Assembly (NCBI RefSeq): GCF_001039355.2
Contig: NW_019773616.1
Location: 1 to 42,219, forward strand
DNA from: Lingula anatina
Lineage: Eukaryota; Brachiopoda; Lingulata; Lingulida; Lingulidae
Length of the DNA stretch: 42,219 bases
Direction of reading: 5' to 3'
Position numbers and translations under genes: made by a program. Positions 1 through 13,600 of this stretch are shown piece after piece (the stretch's first letter is position 1; every line of letters starts with the position of its first letter). Under the pieces are notes generated by a model that was not told the DNA's origin, made no database searches, and saw only the letters and a program-made list of their open reading frames with translations.

Positions 1-325
1 CCATTTATTTCAGATTTATGAAAGAAAATCAAAATCATCTATGATAAAAGGAGATAAAAAAACATGATGTTTTGAATTATTAGATTTGACATTGGCAGAA
101 AAATTGAAAAATTGTCAACATATTTACTGTAGACTTCATTTTTATACTTAGTCTTACTTGATAAATTCATATGACTTTCATTTAATCTTCTATTTATTCT
201 CTTTTTTTTTATTAATTTACTTATAATTTTATTCAATTATTTTTATCTGCTTTCAATTGTCTGCACAATGTCTGGTTTAAATCCACTGATATCCTGTACA
301 TCATGGTCAGTGAGTTCTCACACAC
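1..325 (-). other. Partial intron following exon 59
   Basis: AT-rich and without a recognisable exon. It is the left part of the intron whose donor is at 324-325. Confidence 0.8.
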
Positions 326-2419
326 CTGTTGGTTGACAACTTCCAGCTTATGTTCCTTCAGATGAACCTTGAGCCACTCCGTAGCACGCGACGACGGGTC
401 CACCAGGAACGGACGTAAGGAACTCTGAAAGTGGGCAAAACAAAGAAGTCATTTCTGTTCACTTACAGTGCATCCCAAGTATTTCACATAATCCTACAAT
501 ATCAGAGCAACATAGTTTTTTGTAAAATCTCCTTTATTACAGAGTTGTAGTGATTAACATAAATGCAGTTGTGAGAGTTGTGAGATTAGTCACCTTGCCT
601 GATCTGCATTCCACAATAAAGTGTTTGCTTTACTCATAATTTCATAAGAGTTAATCTGTGTGACTAGAAGATGCTGCATAAACATCATACAAAAACTGCC
701 CTTTATGAGTGTGATTAAATTTTGTGATGAATCATTTCAAAAAAACCTTCTAGTGTAAAAATGCTCATGAAAAAACATTATCATCTTTTCATGTTAGAAT
801 ATAAGTGGTGGGTGAAACTGTGGAAAGAGAAATTGCAATGTGTACAAACTTAAGTTGAAAAAAAGCTTTCAGAAATTCATACAAAAATTTGTGTTCTAGA
901 TAGTACCGGATGGCTATAAAATTATACCTTTAAAATTATACAGTGTGTGTTTTCTAACAAAGCCCCATTAATTGTTGCAGGCCACAGCTATACTGAAAAT
1001 GTGCCTTCTAGGTCCCCTTAAGTGCTGTATAGTTTTGACAGGGTGGTGTGAGTGTGACTAAGCAGGATACAGGATGACTTTTTGTCTTTCTTTTCTTTTC
1101 TTTTTCTGCCACTAACTCAGTTAGCAAAGAGAGAAAGGCCTGAAGGCCTAAAAAGGTTGGCCAAAGTTAGTGAAAGTCTTTTTAAGCAGCTACCATACAT
1201 GCAGAAGGCAATATACTGGCAATGGTTAGTTGGTGATAGGGGGTGTAATGTTCAATATGCAACCTGCCATGTGCCTGTTGTCCTCAAGTAGAGTTTTATA
1301 GAATTGTGATTCTCAGTGCTCATGTAATACAAGTTCATTTTCATCAGACCCAACATTTGCAACACTCCCACACAATACATACAGCCAGAGGATGAGAAGA
1401 CTTGGGGATAAAACCATCACTACAGGGGACATTTGATTAATTTGGAAATTGAACTGGTTATCATTTAGACAGTTACATTAAAATTATATCTTTTAAGTGA
1501 TAAAGGAACACACTTGTACACAAATCCTTATTTTATGAATTTTTAAACATTTTCACATTTGTGTGGTATGTGATACTGTGTTGATACAGGAACATAAGTA
1601 CAGCAGACTTGACGCAAATAAAACACCACAAAACTCAATCCACAAATCACCAATACAATATACAAGGAGTGCAAAGAAATAACATTTACTGTATCACTGA
1701 TAAAAAAAAAACAGAATAGGAACTGATATATACCAATATCTTCAACCAAAACCACATCATTAAAATAAGAATTACAAAAGAAACAGATTCACACACTCAG
1801 ACTGCACTAGACCTCTTCCACCAAAAAAAAATCCCTTCAAGTCTTACCCCTGCTGCTATGTTATTAATCTAAAGTCCAAAAAATGAGGCAAAGAAAAACA
1901 GAGCTACATCAGCTATAAGTCTTTAAAAATTCAGCAGCTAAGAATCTACACTTCTCTTGGCTACTAAGAACAAGGTTGAAAACACATATGTAATGTCATT
2001 TTGAATTTATACAGAATATAAACAGAATACTAAATAATAAATAAGAGGAGCCTAGTTATCTTATACTAGCATTAAAACAATCATTTACTTTTCTACATGA
2101 ACCCTGCACATGTGACTGTAGTATTTAAAAGGAGCAACTTTCACTTTCGTGTAGATGATTTAATTGTACAAACTCAACTCTTCTCTTCGTGAATGCTGTA
2201 CAACCTGTCAGCAGCAAGATAGGTAAGAAATAGGTCCTACTAATTTAAGTTATATACAGTACTACACAATGTATATGATTAGTGAGGGTGAGTTTCTCAC
2301 CTGAAGAATGACCAGAGCGTTTTCCATGGACAGGTCATCTGAAGGGAGACCCTCACCCTTCCAGATCAGCTGCTCACTCTCTGTGCTTAAGAAGCGACGC
2401 ATGTCAAAACCTTTTACTC
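326..2419 (-). CDS. DYNC2H1: DYNC2H1 exons 58-59: start of AAA5, residues 3240-3312
   Basis: Exons: 2419-2301 and 424-326. They read [20 protein letters not shown] ... [16 protein letters not shown], then [16 protein letters not shown], the opening of AAA5 in DYNC2H1. Exon 59 ends NQQ in phase 0 at a GTGTGTG donor, so the gene continues below base 1. The remaining AAA5, AAA6 and C-terminal domain are not in this window. No further exon is recognisable in 1-325. Confidence 0.93.
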
Positions 2420-4557
2420 CTGTAAATAGACAAATACAATTGCTGATAAATCCTTTTACAGTTTAATTAAATGCATGCCCAACATTATTATTTACAAGTG
2501 CAGTGTGTTTTTCATTTCTTTATGAATAGACTCATTTAACATAAACAAATCAACATTTATTTCTCAGCCATGTCCAGTTTATTTTGTACCATTTTCCAGA
2601 CAAGTCATCTACTCTGTTGTGTTATTTTTTCAAACATTTTTCCACAAAAGGAGCCACTTTATATTCATTTCATTGCAGTTCCATGCAGACACAGGCTTAA
2701 TCATACATTACACCAGTGTTTGAGTACAACTTTGATGCAGCATACAAGGATTGTCCAATTGTGCTGGGGTAAGGTACCATCTCAGAAAGCTCCATTATAA
2801 AGAAAAAAAATCACCCCACCTACCTGCCATGTCCATCCACTGTTGAAGCATATTCCTGCGTACATCCTCTGGCTCAGCTGACAGGTAACTGATGAAAGCA
2901 GATGCCAGCAGGGCACGCATTGGCAGCTCACCCAATTCTGCTGTCAACTCACCAACCTAACAGAAACAAATTTGAAATGATTTAAGAATGAGTACTCATA
3001 ATTTTCATCAGATATGATACATTGTCTCTACTGCTGTTATAATATAATATAATATAATATAATATAATATAATATAATATAATATAATATAATATAATAT
3101 ATAAAATTTTATATGATATAAAATTGTAATTGCTCCATTACAATTTAGGTGAATAAGACTGAAAGTTGATTTTATAATTTTGACTTTAAATAAATTTAAA
3201 TTTAAATCAATTTGCCCATGCCACAAATGCATTTCAGTATTTGAAACATCTCACTGGTTTCAGATACTTTCCTAACCCAAATTATCATAAATTTTTTTAT
3301 GTGAATAATTGACATATTTCAAAAATGTGTTCCAGCAAATCTGCACTATTATAATATCACAAAACTATTCTTTTCAGCCACCACTTACACTTTATTTCAG
3401 TTTTTTCAAACCTTTGTAATAATATGACCAAGCATTTAACCTCATACAAACCTGATCATTCCATCTCCTATACTCTCCATCTAGTTTTCCCACCAAGTTT
3501 TCAGCATCCTCAATCGTTTTCTCTTCTTTCTCCAGCTCTATCTTGAGGTGTTCTGCCTCTCGCGTGAACTTCTCAAACCTGTTTCGCAACCGTTCTACCT
3601 CCTGGTCCACTTCACTCAGTGCCTTCTGCAGCTTGGCCAGCTTGGCTTCGGCTTTCTCAAGGTTCCTAAAATACCACGGTTTATTGAGTACATATTCGTT
3701 AAATACATGAAGCTTTAGTTTGTTCTTCAAAGTGGATAAATTAAGAAGTATTCAGAATTGTCTTTTCCTTGTAACATCTTTCGACCCATCTGTTATAATC
3801 TTAACCACTTCTATGATTGTGTGATGAAGAATCAAGAAGAGATATAAATGTTTTAATTTGTATTTTCTTTCTTGGCATTTGAGATGATAAAAATTACAAT
3901 AGTAAAAAAAGTTCATATTCATAGTGATTAACCAAGATCACGTCATTTCAATACAGCTGTCATTGTAAACAATTAGCTCAAAAAATTCAATGCCATCTTA
4001 TTCACATATCTACTTGAAACAAAACTTCTTTTTTTACTTTTGAAGGTGTCTTTGTTCTGTTTCCAAAGGCTCAATTTTCTCCAGGACGTAAGAAAACTTC
4101 ACATTGGCTCGGACCCAGCTGGCCAGTGGAGCTGCAGCAGCAGACGCTCTCTTGGCATTCTAGTAAACAAAGATTGGCAAAATGTGAAAATGAGCTGATA
4201 AATAGCATCAAACCTATCTCAATATCTTATCATCTTTTACCCTGTCAGAGACACAACAATCTACATGAAAGGTTAAGCCATAAATTTTGGGAACATTCAA
4301 ATAGAGTAAAACTAAACAAAGGTTCACCTTTGGGTCAAAAGATTCTTTCCTCTTATCCAGTAATTCCTCCACCAGTTTCCTGTAATCTGGTGTGATCTTC
4401 CTAGCATCAAACTGCTGTATTTCTTCCTTGACACCTCTCTTGGCAAGGAAACTAAAAATGAAAGTCAGTGCCTATTCATTCCTATATCTGGTATAATAAT
4501 GACATCAAATATGCGCAACAAGTGTAAATGTTGACAAAAATTATTGCATATTTCCTA

Positions 4558-4615
<58 letters not shown>

Positions 4616-7600
4616 ATTTCAACATGTGCAGGTACCCACCTCTTCATACTATTCCAAGACATATCGTTAATTCCCATCAACTTAAGAACTCCCTCCAAGA
4701 TATCCCTAATCACATCAGGGGGAGCTCTCAGAGCCCTTATCTCAGACAGCTGCTCTGTCTTGATGCTCCCCACTGCGGCCTTGGCTTCCCTCACCAGGGG
4801 CTCTATCTCTGAGAGCTCAATGTCTATGGCTTTCTTCCTCTGCTCCAGCTTAATGTTCTCCTCTGCCACCTGTGCCTTGATTTGTTCCATCTCGGTTTTC
4901 TGTTCACTGGCATTCTAAGGCAAATTGAAGGATAATTAGTATAACTTTCAAATTTTCTTTTGGCATATGGTCATTTTAAACACATAAGTTAACTGTAAAA
5001 TCTTTATATGTGAACATGGTTGAATTCTTTTATTTAATCATTATTTGATGAAGTTGCAATGTATTTGAAATAGCAAGCCTCGAAGTACATAAAAAATTAA
5101 TGTAATTATAATTTTAAAAATCTCCAAATTATGTTTAAAAATCTAACTAAATGTGAAAAATCTTCAGCACTATTTTTATATATAAAAAGTGTTCAGTGGA
5201 GAGTAATAAACTGCACTCACAGACATTCTCTCTGTTATTTCCTTCAGTGCAGCATCAGCTTCTGTTGTTTTCTCTGCCAACAATTTACTCTGTTCGGCTG
5301 CTTTGTGCTTTAAGTCATCCACCATGGATTTTGCCTCGTTAAGCTTTGAGACACCAGCCTACAAAAGTTCACACAGCTCAGTATAAAAACTAGAACTACT
5401 TTGCTTTTTTTTCAGTTTTAAATGATAAATGCTGTATGCCAGCTAAGTTAGTTACAATAAAATTGCCCAGTACAGAATCAAAAACCATTTGAATGGTTTT
5501 TGCAGCTTGAGAACAGGTGAAAAATGCTGTGTCCTTCAAGGTGATTATAACCACAACTGAGTGTCATCCCAGTCAGACTGTAATACAAGCCACTTTCAAA
5601 CTGTTCCCCAGTAAGTAAAAATATTTACAGTTAAAATTCCATTTCAAAATTTTTTATTAATTTTTATATTAATTTCAACACACCTGAACATGATGTTGCC
5701 TCTCTGCGATGACATTTTTCTTGTTGTTGTAGACTTGCATGTATGTATGCAGGAATGACACATAGCGCCTGGGAGTGGCAGTTCCAAACACTTCACATGA
5801 CTCGTGGATGTGGAGGAAACTTTTCAGTAACTCATCCCCACCAGACAACTTTCTTTTTCTTTCCTTGGGTTCAGACATGGAGGAGCCCTCCATCTTTGGT
5901 CCTTGTGTGAGAAGGAGGTGGGGCAGCTGAAAAGATATCATTGGCCATCAGTTATCCACTCTGCACATATTCGAAGCAAAGTGAACTCAAGGAGGAGGTT
6001 TTGCCATTCAGAATGAGTTTGCCATTATCACAATAAAAAATAAGGTGTCTGAACCAAAGCAACCAAAGCATGGTGTGGTCACGTAAAAGCTTAACAGTGG
6101 CTGGACTGGAAGCCCATGGATTTTGACCAAAACTCCATTTATTTATTTATTTATATATTCATTTATTTATTTATTTATCTATTTTGTTTATTTACTATCA
6201 TTTGTTTTTGAAATTTGAAAATCTCCAGATTTCTCTACCTCAGAAAGTCTGTACTAGACATGTATGAAATAAACCATGCATCATATTGCATAACAAGGGT
6301 GTAAGGCTCTGTTCTCACAACTTTTAGATCGATCTATCACCGCGGGGAGTCTCACTAGATTACTGTCAGATAATCCCCCTTAAGTGTCCGTCCCCGCCTA
6401 CTACAAGCTTTAAGGGGTAATTAACTTTCGTGTCCGCCCGGCTGACAGCTATTTAGCGTGAACCCCCAGGGAGTTAGGTCGATCCAATGTAGGTCGATCT
6501 AATCTATGAGAATGGGGTGTAATACTCTGACCACTGGGTTGTGTACCTTGACCATGGACTCCCTGCTCCAGCCATCCATCCACTGGACACTGCACTGCTT
6601 GTAGAAGGCCGGGTTACTCTGGCAGTTCATGCTGAAGTTAGCATTGGTACAGTCCATGATGAGAACCACATGGAGGTTGGCCTGGATACCTGAATACAAT
6701 AGACATATCCTGCATGTATTACTATTGATTTTACCACTTACTGGTTTTTTGGGTTACCTAAGAAGTACCCCCTTCACTGGACCTCTAATGTTGTGCCCCT
6801 TTCATTAACCTCTAATGTTGTGCCCTTTTCACTGAACCTCTAATGTTGTGCCCTTTTCACCGAACCTCTAATGTTGTGACCCTTTCACTGGACCTCTAAT
6901 GCTATACATACTTAACTGGGCCTCTAATGCTGTTTCCCTGAGGGGTTCCAGAAGGGGCTCCAACAACTATAAATTCAGGAACATGTTAAAAAAACTATAC
7001 TTACGTGATGCAAAGTACCCATGCAGTGGCCCCCTGTACCCGGCCTCTGATGCCGTGTCTCTGAGGGGTGCCAGGAGGGGATCCAGCTCCTCAGGGGTGT
7101 AGAGGCCAGGTACCTCTCCTGCTGAGAGCAGGCTGTTGATGAGCTCCAGGAAGGCAGGGTGCACCAGCTGATTGTCCTCCAGGAGTAACACCACCTGCTC
7201 ATCATCTATACCTGTCTTCTGCATCACCTGTACAGTACACATGTGGTTTATTATAGATTTGTTATCATAACAATGTATCATTTAAACAATATATCATCTG
7301 TTTTCAGCAGTATTCCACTGACTTACAGAGATAATAATGGTGGTTTACTTTTATAATATTTTATTCTATTCTTTTCTATTTTTTACACTAGATATAATAA
7401 TAAATAGAATTCTGCATTGATATAAAATATGAAAAACATATTATAACTTTAACTTGAAGATTTACAGCATTGTGAAGGAAATCTAAAATAAGCAAGAGGA
7501 AAAAGTAGAGATTGAAGTAAATAAATGGAAAAGTCAGCATAACATACATAGAACAGTTATAACTGAACTACACAAAACTATCTACGCAAAACCTCACCGT

Positions 7601-10600
7601 TTTCAAATCAGTCTTAAACTGCTTCAGCCCGTATCCTCTGGCCACTTTAGGTGAGAACAGCTCCAGTTGATGCATGAATGAGATCAGAGTGACTGCTGAC
7701 CGCCTGCCCACACCACTCCGGCCCGCCATCAGCAGTGACCCACCTGGCGTGCTTAAAGCTCTGTCCAGTCTTGCCATGTGGTCAAGGACCTCCTTGAAGA
7801 TGATCACATTCAAATCTCTGTTCTCTCGAGCTGGAGGAAGGGAATGTACATAGTTATACTGATATTCTGAGATTTTGCTGAGTGTTCCTGCTAATGATTG
7901 TATGACATTTTACAAAAGTTTAGCATAGATAAATGCACATGTGGTAAATTAGTAATTTCACCAATAAATTTACCATACTTTTGGTGAAAGTTAACTTCCT
8001 TTACCCACTGCTTAAACTTGATTAAATCATCTAACATTCTCACAGAACATAACTATGAGACACTATGTAACATTTTTGGTTTTCCAAAAGAAATATCTAA
8101 CCGATAACAATATTAGACTTCATTCTGAAAGGGTTTCATACTCACAGTATTGCAAAAGTCCTTTCTGTATAACACTCTTGAAGTCGTCCCCGCTCAGTTT
8201 CCCCAAGGGTTTCCCCGTGGGTGGCAGGGGAGCCCCAGGGGCCACAGCAGGGGCGGAGGCATCATGGTGACCACCCCAAGTCACATAGTAGTTGCCTAGG
8301 TGATCAAATGAGATTAACATATTTAGTTATTAGAAATATTCCAAAATTATTCCTAACATCAGTAAATTTTTTTCATATGTAGAAAGCATAATTCAGTCAT
8401 AATTTATGTTTATAACATACCCTTAACATCATCATGCTTGTTCTAAGAGCTCATGACAGAAATTAGTTTCTAATGTATATCTAATACATCATTTGAAAAA
8501 ATATAACTATTATTATCAATGTCAATTCATAAAATGATTTCATATAATTATTTACAAGAGAGAGACATGAAGCCTACCTTCAATCCCCTCCATACCGCTG
8601 ACGCCCCAATCTCCCTGGACAGCCGACATGAGGATATTATCAAACCTACTCAGTCCATCCACACCCACTATCTTGTCTCTGAACAGCCGCCTGGCCTCAT
8701 TAACCCACACTTCAAGTACTGGGTTCACACTGGTGTCACTGGCAATCATGTCATAGCGTAGCAGACCCAGAACCCAGCGAGTTAGATCACGCGGCGTGAA
8801 TAAGTAATGGCTGTAGTCATCCACCGAAAACTTGCCTCGTAACTAAGTGAGTAGTGACAAAAGTAAATTGTTATTTTTAATTCAACCTCTTGAAATAATG
8901 CCAGATTAACATTTTCTTTTTTTAGCAAAATATCTAGTGTTTCACTTGATCTTAAATCTTTGGCTTCACAAAAAATATTTAGCTTTTGACTTGACCTTGA
9001 ATCATATAATTTTATAGGCTTCACAAATTTTAGCTTTTCATTTGATCTTGAATTTTTGGTGTCACAATCACTGCACAATTTAATATCTAATAGGACTAAA
9101 CCGCCAGCACACCCAATCCTTCCTGTACACAATCACACCCAACACAATGTCACAACTAACACAATGACCTCCTAACTTACCTGTTCATAAACTTGTACCA
9201 TAGAGCCAGCCAGGGCATGGACCTTAGCTGGATTACCCCATACAGGGTGTCTGGACAGCTGTTTGTGGAGTACAGGCTTCAGGTAAGCACTGTAGATAGC
9301 CTGTAACTGCTCTCTCTCGGGGTAACTGGAAGATAAAGAGGAAGTGTGTATTACCATGTGTGTGTTTGAGAACTCCCTGGCAGGTTTTAAGTTATCATTC
9401 AAAACCTTAATGTTGGGTGTTTTGCAATTCAAATCCAACAGTTATTATCATTGTTAAATTGATTTTATTTGGTTTTTAATGACCATACATTTTCTTACAT
9501 ACCCAATGGCACATATCCTGACCACAGAGGTAAACCTGGTGGACAGTTGATGACGTCCCAGTGTGCTCCCTCCATTCATGCTGGCTACTATCTGTACTCC
9601 CTCCAGACCAACCCACTCCAGGTTGCTGTCATAAAACCCATTGTAGGTCAATACCTGTGTGGAAAAACACAGAACAATACTATTTGTAATTCAGCTCCTA
9701 TATATCAATATTGCAAATAAAAAGAGAATCTTTTCGTAATTCAATTTCTTTATATCTGCATTTTCCATGTGACCTAAAATCAAGTTAGCAGTCTTATTAA
9801 GTTACCTAAAATATGAGCATCTATAAGACATAAAAAATATGTTGAAGATGAAAAAATATAATAAACCTGTCTGTTACGATTAAGGTGACTTTTTCTAACC
9901 AATTATCTCAAATTAAAATTTCAAAAAAAAAAAAAAATCTGAAAATTTCCCAGAATTTTGCCAACTCTCACCTGCTGCAAAAATGCAATGAGCTGACTAG
10001 TTCCCCACTTGTCAGGTTTGGGTAAGTTGAGGTCCTTCAAGAAGAGAACCAATCTCTCGCAGTCCTTGGGCCTGTAGACACGGCCAGTGTTGGTACTTAT
10101 CACCATACAGGATTGGTTCAGCTTCTGTAGCACATGGGTGGGGTTGGTCTGGGCACTACAGTGGACGGTGGCTATCTGGGTGGACCGCAGCTGTTCAAAG
10201 CAGTACTTCAGCAACATCCTGAATAGGAACAAAAATCATGTTATTTACCCTGTGGTAAGCATAGTTTACTTTCACATAAAAAAATAAATTAAAATTTAGT
10301 GCTACTTTCAAACCTCTCTTTGTAAATTTCTGATAGAATCTGTATATACTTGAATTTCTTACACATCACATTTACAGAGAAAACCAATATCAAGAAAGGC
10401 ATACTAGAGCACATTCATGTACTTTTTACAATTTCCAAATTCACCAAAAATACAGAACTATGAAGATATTGTCAGAAATGTTGGCACCCCCCCCCCCCAA
10501 ACAAACAAACAAACAAACAAAAATAAATAAACAGATAAACAAACAAATCATAGCCCTATCACTCACCCTTTCCCACACCCCTCAGGTCCCACCAATATAA

Positions 10601-13600
10601 ATGGCTGCTTGTTCTCAGCACTGAGCCAGGGAGCGAAGTAGTCCAGACCTCTCTGTATATCCCCTGTCTTGATTACAGGAAGGTTGGCGGAACTGGTGAA
10701 GTTGTCAGCTGTCAGATCATCTCGTAGCTGACATAGCAGAAATAGAAAGGCAATACTTATATACAGCTAACAAAAACGGAGACGGCTTGCAAGCTAAAGC
10801 AGAGTAAATTTTTTAAGTTTAATATGACATGGTATGGAAATGTTATTTTGCAAATGATTAGTTAAAGTCTTACAGCAACTACAGTATTATTTTATTCCAT
10901 TGTGTAACATGAGACTCAAATAAAATTGTTTTCCTTAATGTATTTTCTGCCATGTGGACATCAATGTAGAAATGAATTTAAATAGAGTGAAGGTTTTAGT
11001 ACAATTAAAGAATACACGTTTTCATTTTTCATTGCCTCTGTATACCAAAGTTCCACTTAATGATACAAGTTAGAAAATGCCTAATGACAAATGGACAAGT
11101 GAAACTGACATCTCACTGCTTGAAGCCATTTTCAAAACTGCCAGAAATTTATCTACAGGAATATTTGTAAAGGCAAATGCATATGTGTTGCAAAAGGAAG
11201 GCACGGTTAGCTTTTAAACACAATGCATGGATATTGCACTGCAGAGGAAGTAACATATGCATCTACACAGGCAAATGCACATGTAATGCAGGAGGTTGTT
11301 GCTAGGTCCTTCTTAATATGTTTGGACATTGCAATCCTAAAAAGAGGCAGCATGTGCACAAAACATACAGCTAAAACACTAGGTGGCGCCAGAACACCAT
11401 CAAACAGTGCTCATAAAACTGCTGAGTCATGCAAGAAATGGGGTCAACACACAACGCCATCTGATGTCATCATACAGAAGATTTAAGTAACAACCAAAAC
11501 CAAGCACACCAATAGCAGCATGCAGAAACATTGGCCATTCACAATTTTATACATTATGATTAGTACATGCGCACAAAATATTCTGGGATGGAAGGTCTAA
11601 GCTTAATAGAGAATGTACAGTATATATAAATATGGACATGCTATGAAAAACGGGAGTCAAGCTTGCAATGGGAACTGTTCAGAAGCATGCTTTGTTTTGA
11701 GTAAAACCAAAGTCAGAAGAAATATAGTAGATTATTTACCTTTGGCTATAAAAAGTGAAGATAAATTTGGATATTCATTACAATTTCAAAGAAAGGTTAA
11801 CTACAACAATTGCACCAAATTCAGGCTTATAGACATTTGATAGTTGAGTTATAGCATTTTGCTTTATGTTTCTTAGAAGCCTTTAATACTAGTTGATTAG
11901 AGAATAGACCACTAGCATTGGGAGCAGTTCAAACAACAGACTCTACCCAGCGATGTACATGTTTTACTACACATACTGTTCTACTGAAGCATTCATTTAC
12001 TTCCTCACTTGTCACAACTCTACATGTTAAATCATGCTGTTTCTAGCATGCATCAAATTCATATTAACTACACCTAATTACTGTGATTTATAAAAACCTC
12101 TTGCAGAAAGTTTTCCATGATTTCCGATTTCAAATCTTATGAAATATTGCATGCATGACTTGTCTCTGTTTGTATTCATAACTTTTCTTTCGTGCACTTT
12201 TATATCCCCTTCAAATTATCAAAATGACACTAAAATATACAATAAAATATCAAATATGGGTGCAGAACACCAAACGGCAAAGGTGTACACATAATTTATT
12301 AATTAGCCAATAGTAAATCAGGAAACCTTCAACTCCTCTCCTTACCTCCACAGAGTATGACATGAGGCGTCCACTGCTGGGGTCATAGTAGGTGTCCAGG
12401 GGGCGCCGTGGGTCAGGGGGGGTCTCGTGGGTCCAGGCAAATACCTGACCAATGACAATCACATTAAGAATTGATTTACAATACCCTGAACCATAGTGAA
12501 ATCATCAGTTCCAAACCATGACTAGTAAAATGTTTTTACACTATAGTTTTCATTTATTTTTTCTAATCTTAAGACACTGGTGGGAATATGGTTTTAAAGA
12601 AATCTAGCATAAAAAAAAAGTATAATTCTTATATTTATTTATCATTTATTTAGTAATTCTTTTACCTTTCTCTTTATATATTCACTCATTCATCCATATA
12701 CTTACACAATCTATAACCAAGAAGTACAACTCAATACAATTACAACTGACAAAAACACAGTACCTCCTTAGCAAAAGCCTCTCTTGTGGCCTCGCTGAGG
12801 TTGCCTCCCAGTCCTCTGATGAGAGAGACAGCAAAGTGGGTCTTGTCCTGGACGCCATGGAGATGGGACAGCCCATTCATGACCACACCCACCAGGGTAG
12901 TCTCCACCACAAAGTCACCCTGGTAGAGAAATTATTATTATTACAATTTTGATATTATCTTATAACAGTTTGGTCTTAATATGATTCAGACATCCTTAAA
13001 AGGCCTGACATAGATGAAAACTTTTAAGAGAATTCTTCTGAAATACTATCATATATTGTTTTGATTTTGTTTACTGATAGTTTGGTCTTGAAAGGTCTTA
13101 TTAAGTCTTCTGAAAAACTATTTTTCTTCTATAAGCAAAAAAAAAAAAAAAATTGGAACAAAATATTTCTTCAAAGACAAAAATACAAATAATAATAATA
13201 AGTCAATTAATGGCTTAAGCATTTTGCTATAACATTCACCCCCATAACGCCACAGCTCTAAAAGAGTTTTCCTAAAAAGCATAATTAGTACCTGTTTGAG
13301 TACCCAGTCCATTCCCTTATAGAAGTAGTCTTCTATCCACCCAGCCAGTGTCTTCTGCTCAGCCTCTGGTAGTGTGTTCATCCAGGAGGTGATGAAGGCC
13401 TTGATGTCTGTGTCCTCATCACTGAGAGTAGCAAGAAATGTCGGGAGCATATTATAGTCCGGTNAAAAAAAAAAAAAAAAACAGAATAACAATTGAATTC
13501 AGCTTCATTTTATATGTAAGCCTATCTCCCGCAGGTATTAACTGAACCCCACCTTCTATGGCTAATAGCAGCCATTTTGTTTTGTTTTCTTTTCAAAAAG

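Noticed and set aside
1108-1172. CACTAACT/AGTTAGTG inverted repeat as a possible MITE
   Set aside because: Eight base pairs with no target duplication or distinct composition is within chance expectation in AT-rich sequence.
4544-4918. Plus-strand open frame of 124 codons starting [13 protein letters not shown]
   Set aside because: It is the (GA)n microsatellite followed by the antisense of dynein exon 53.
7568-7830. AAA4 Lys-to-Arg P-loop as a sign of a damaged gene
   Set aside because: Vertebrate DYNC2H1 has, to my recollection, the same residue, and the surrounding frame is intact.
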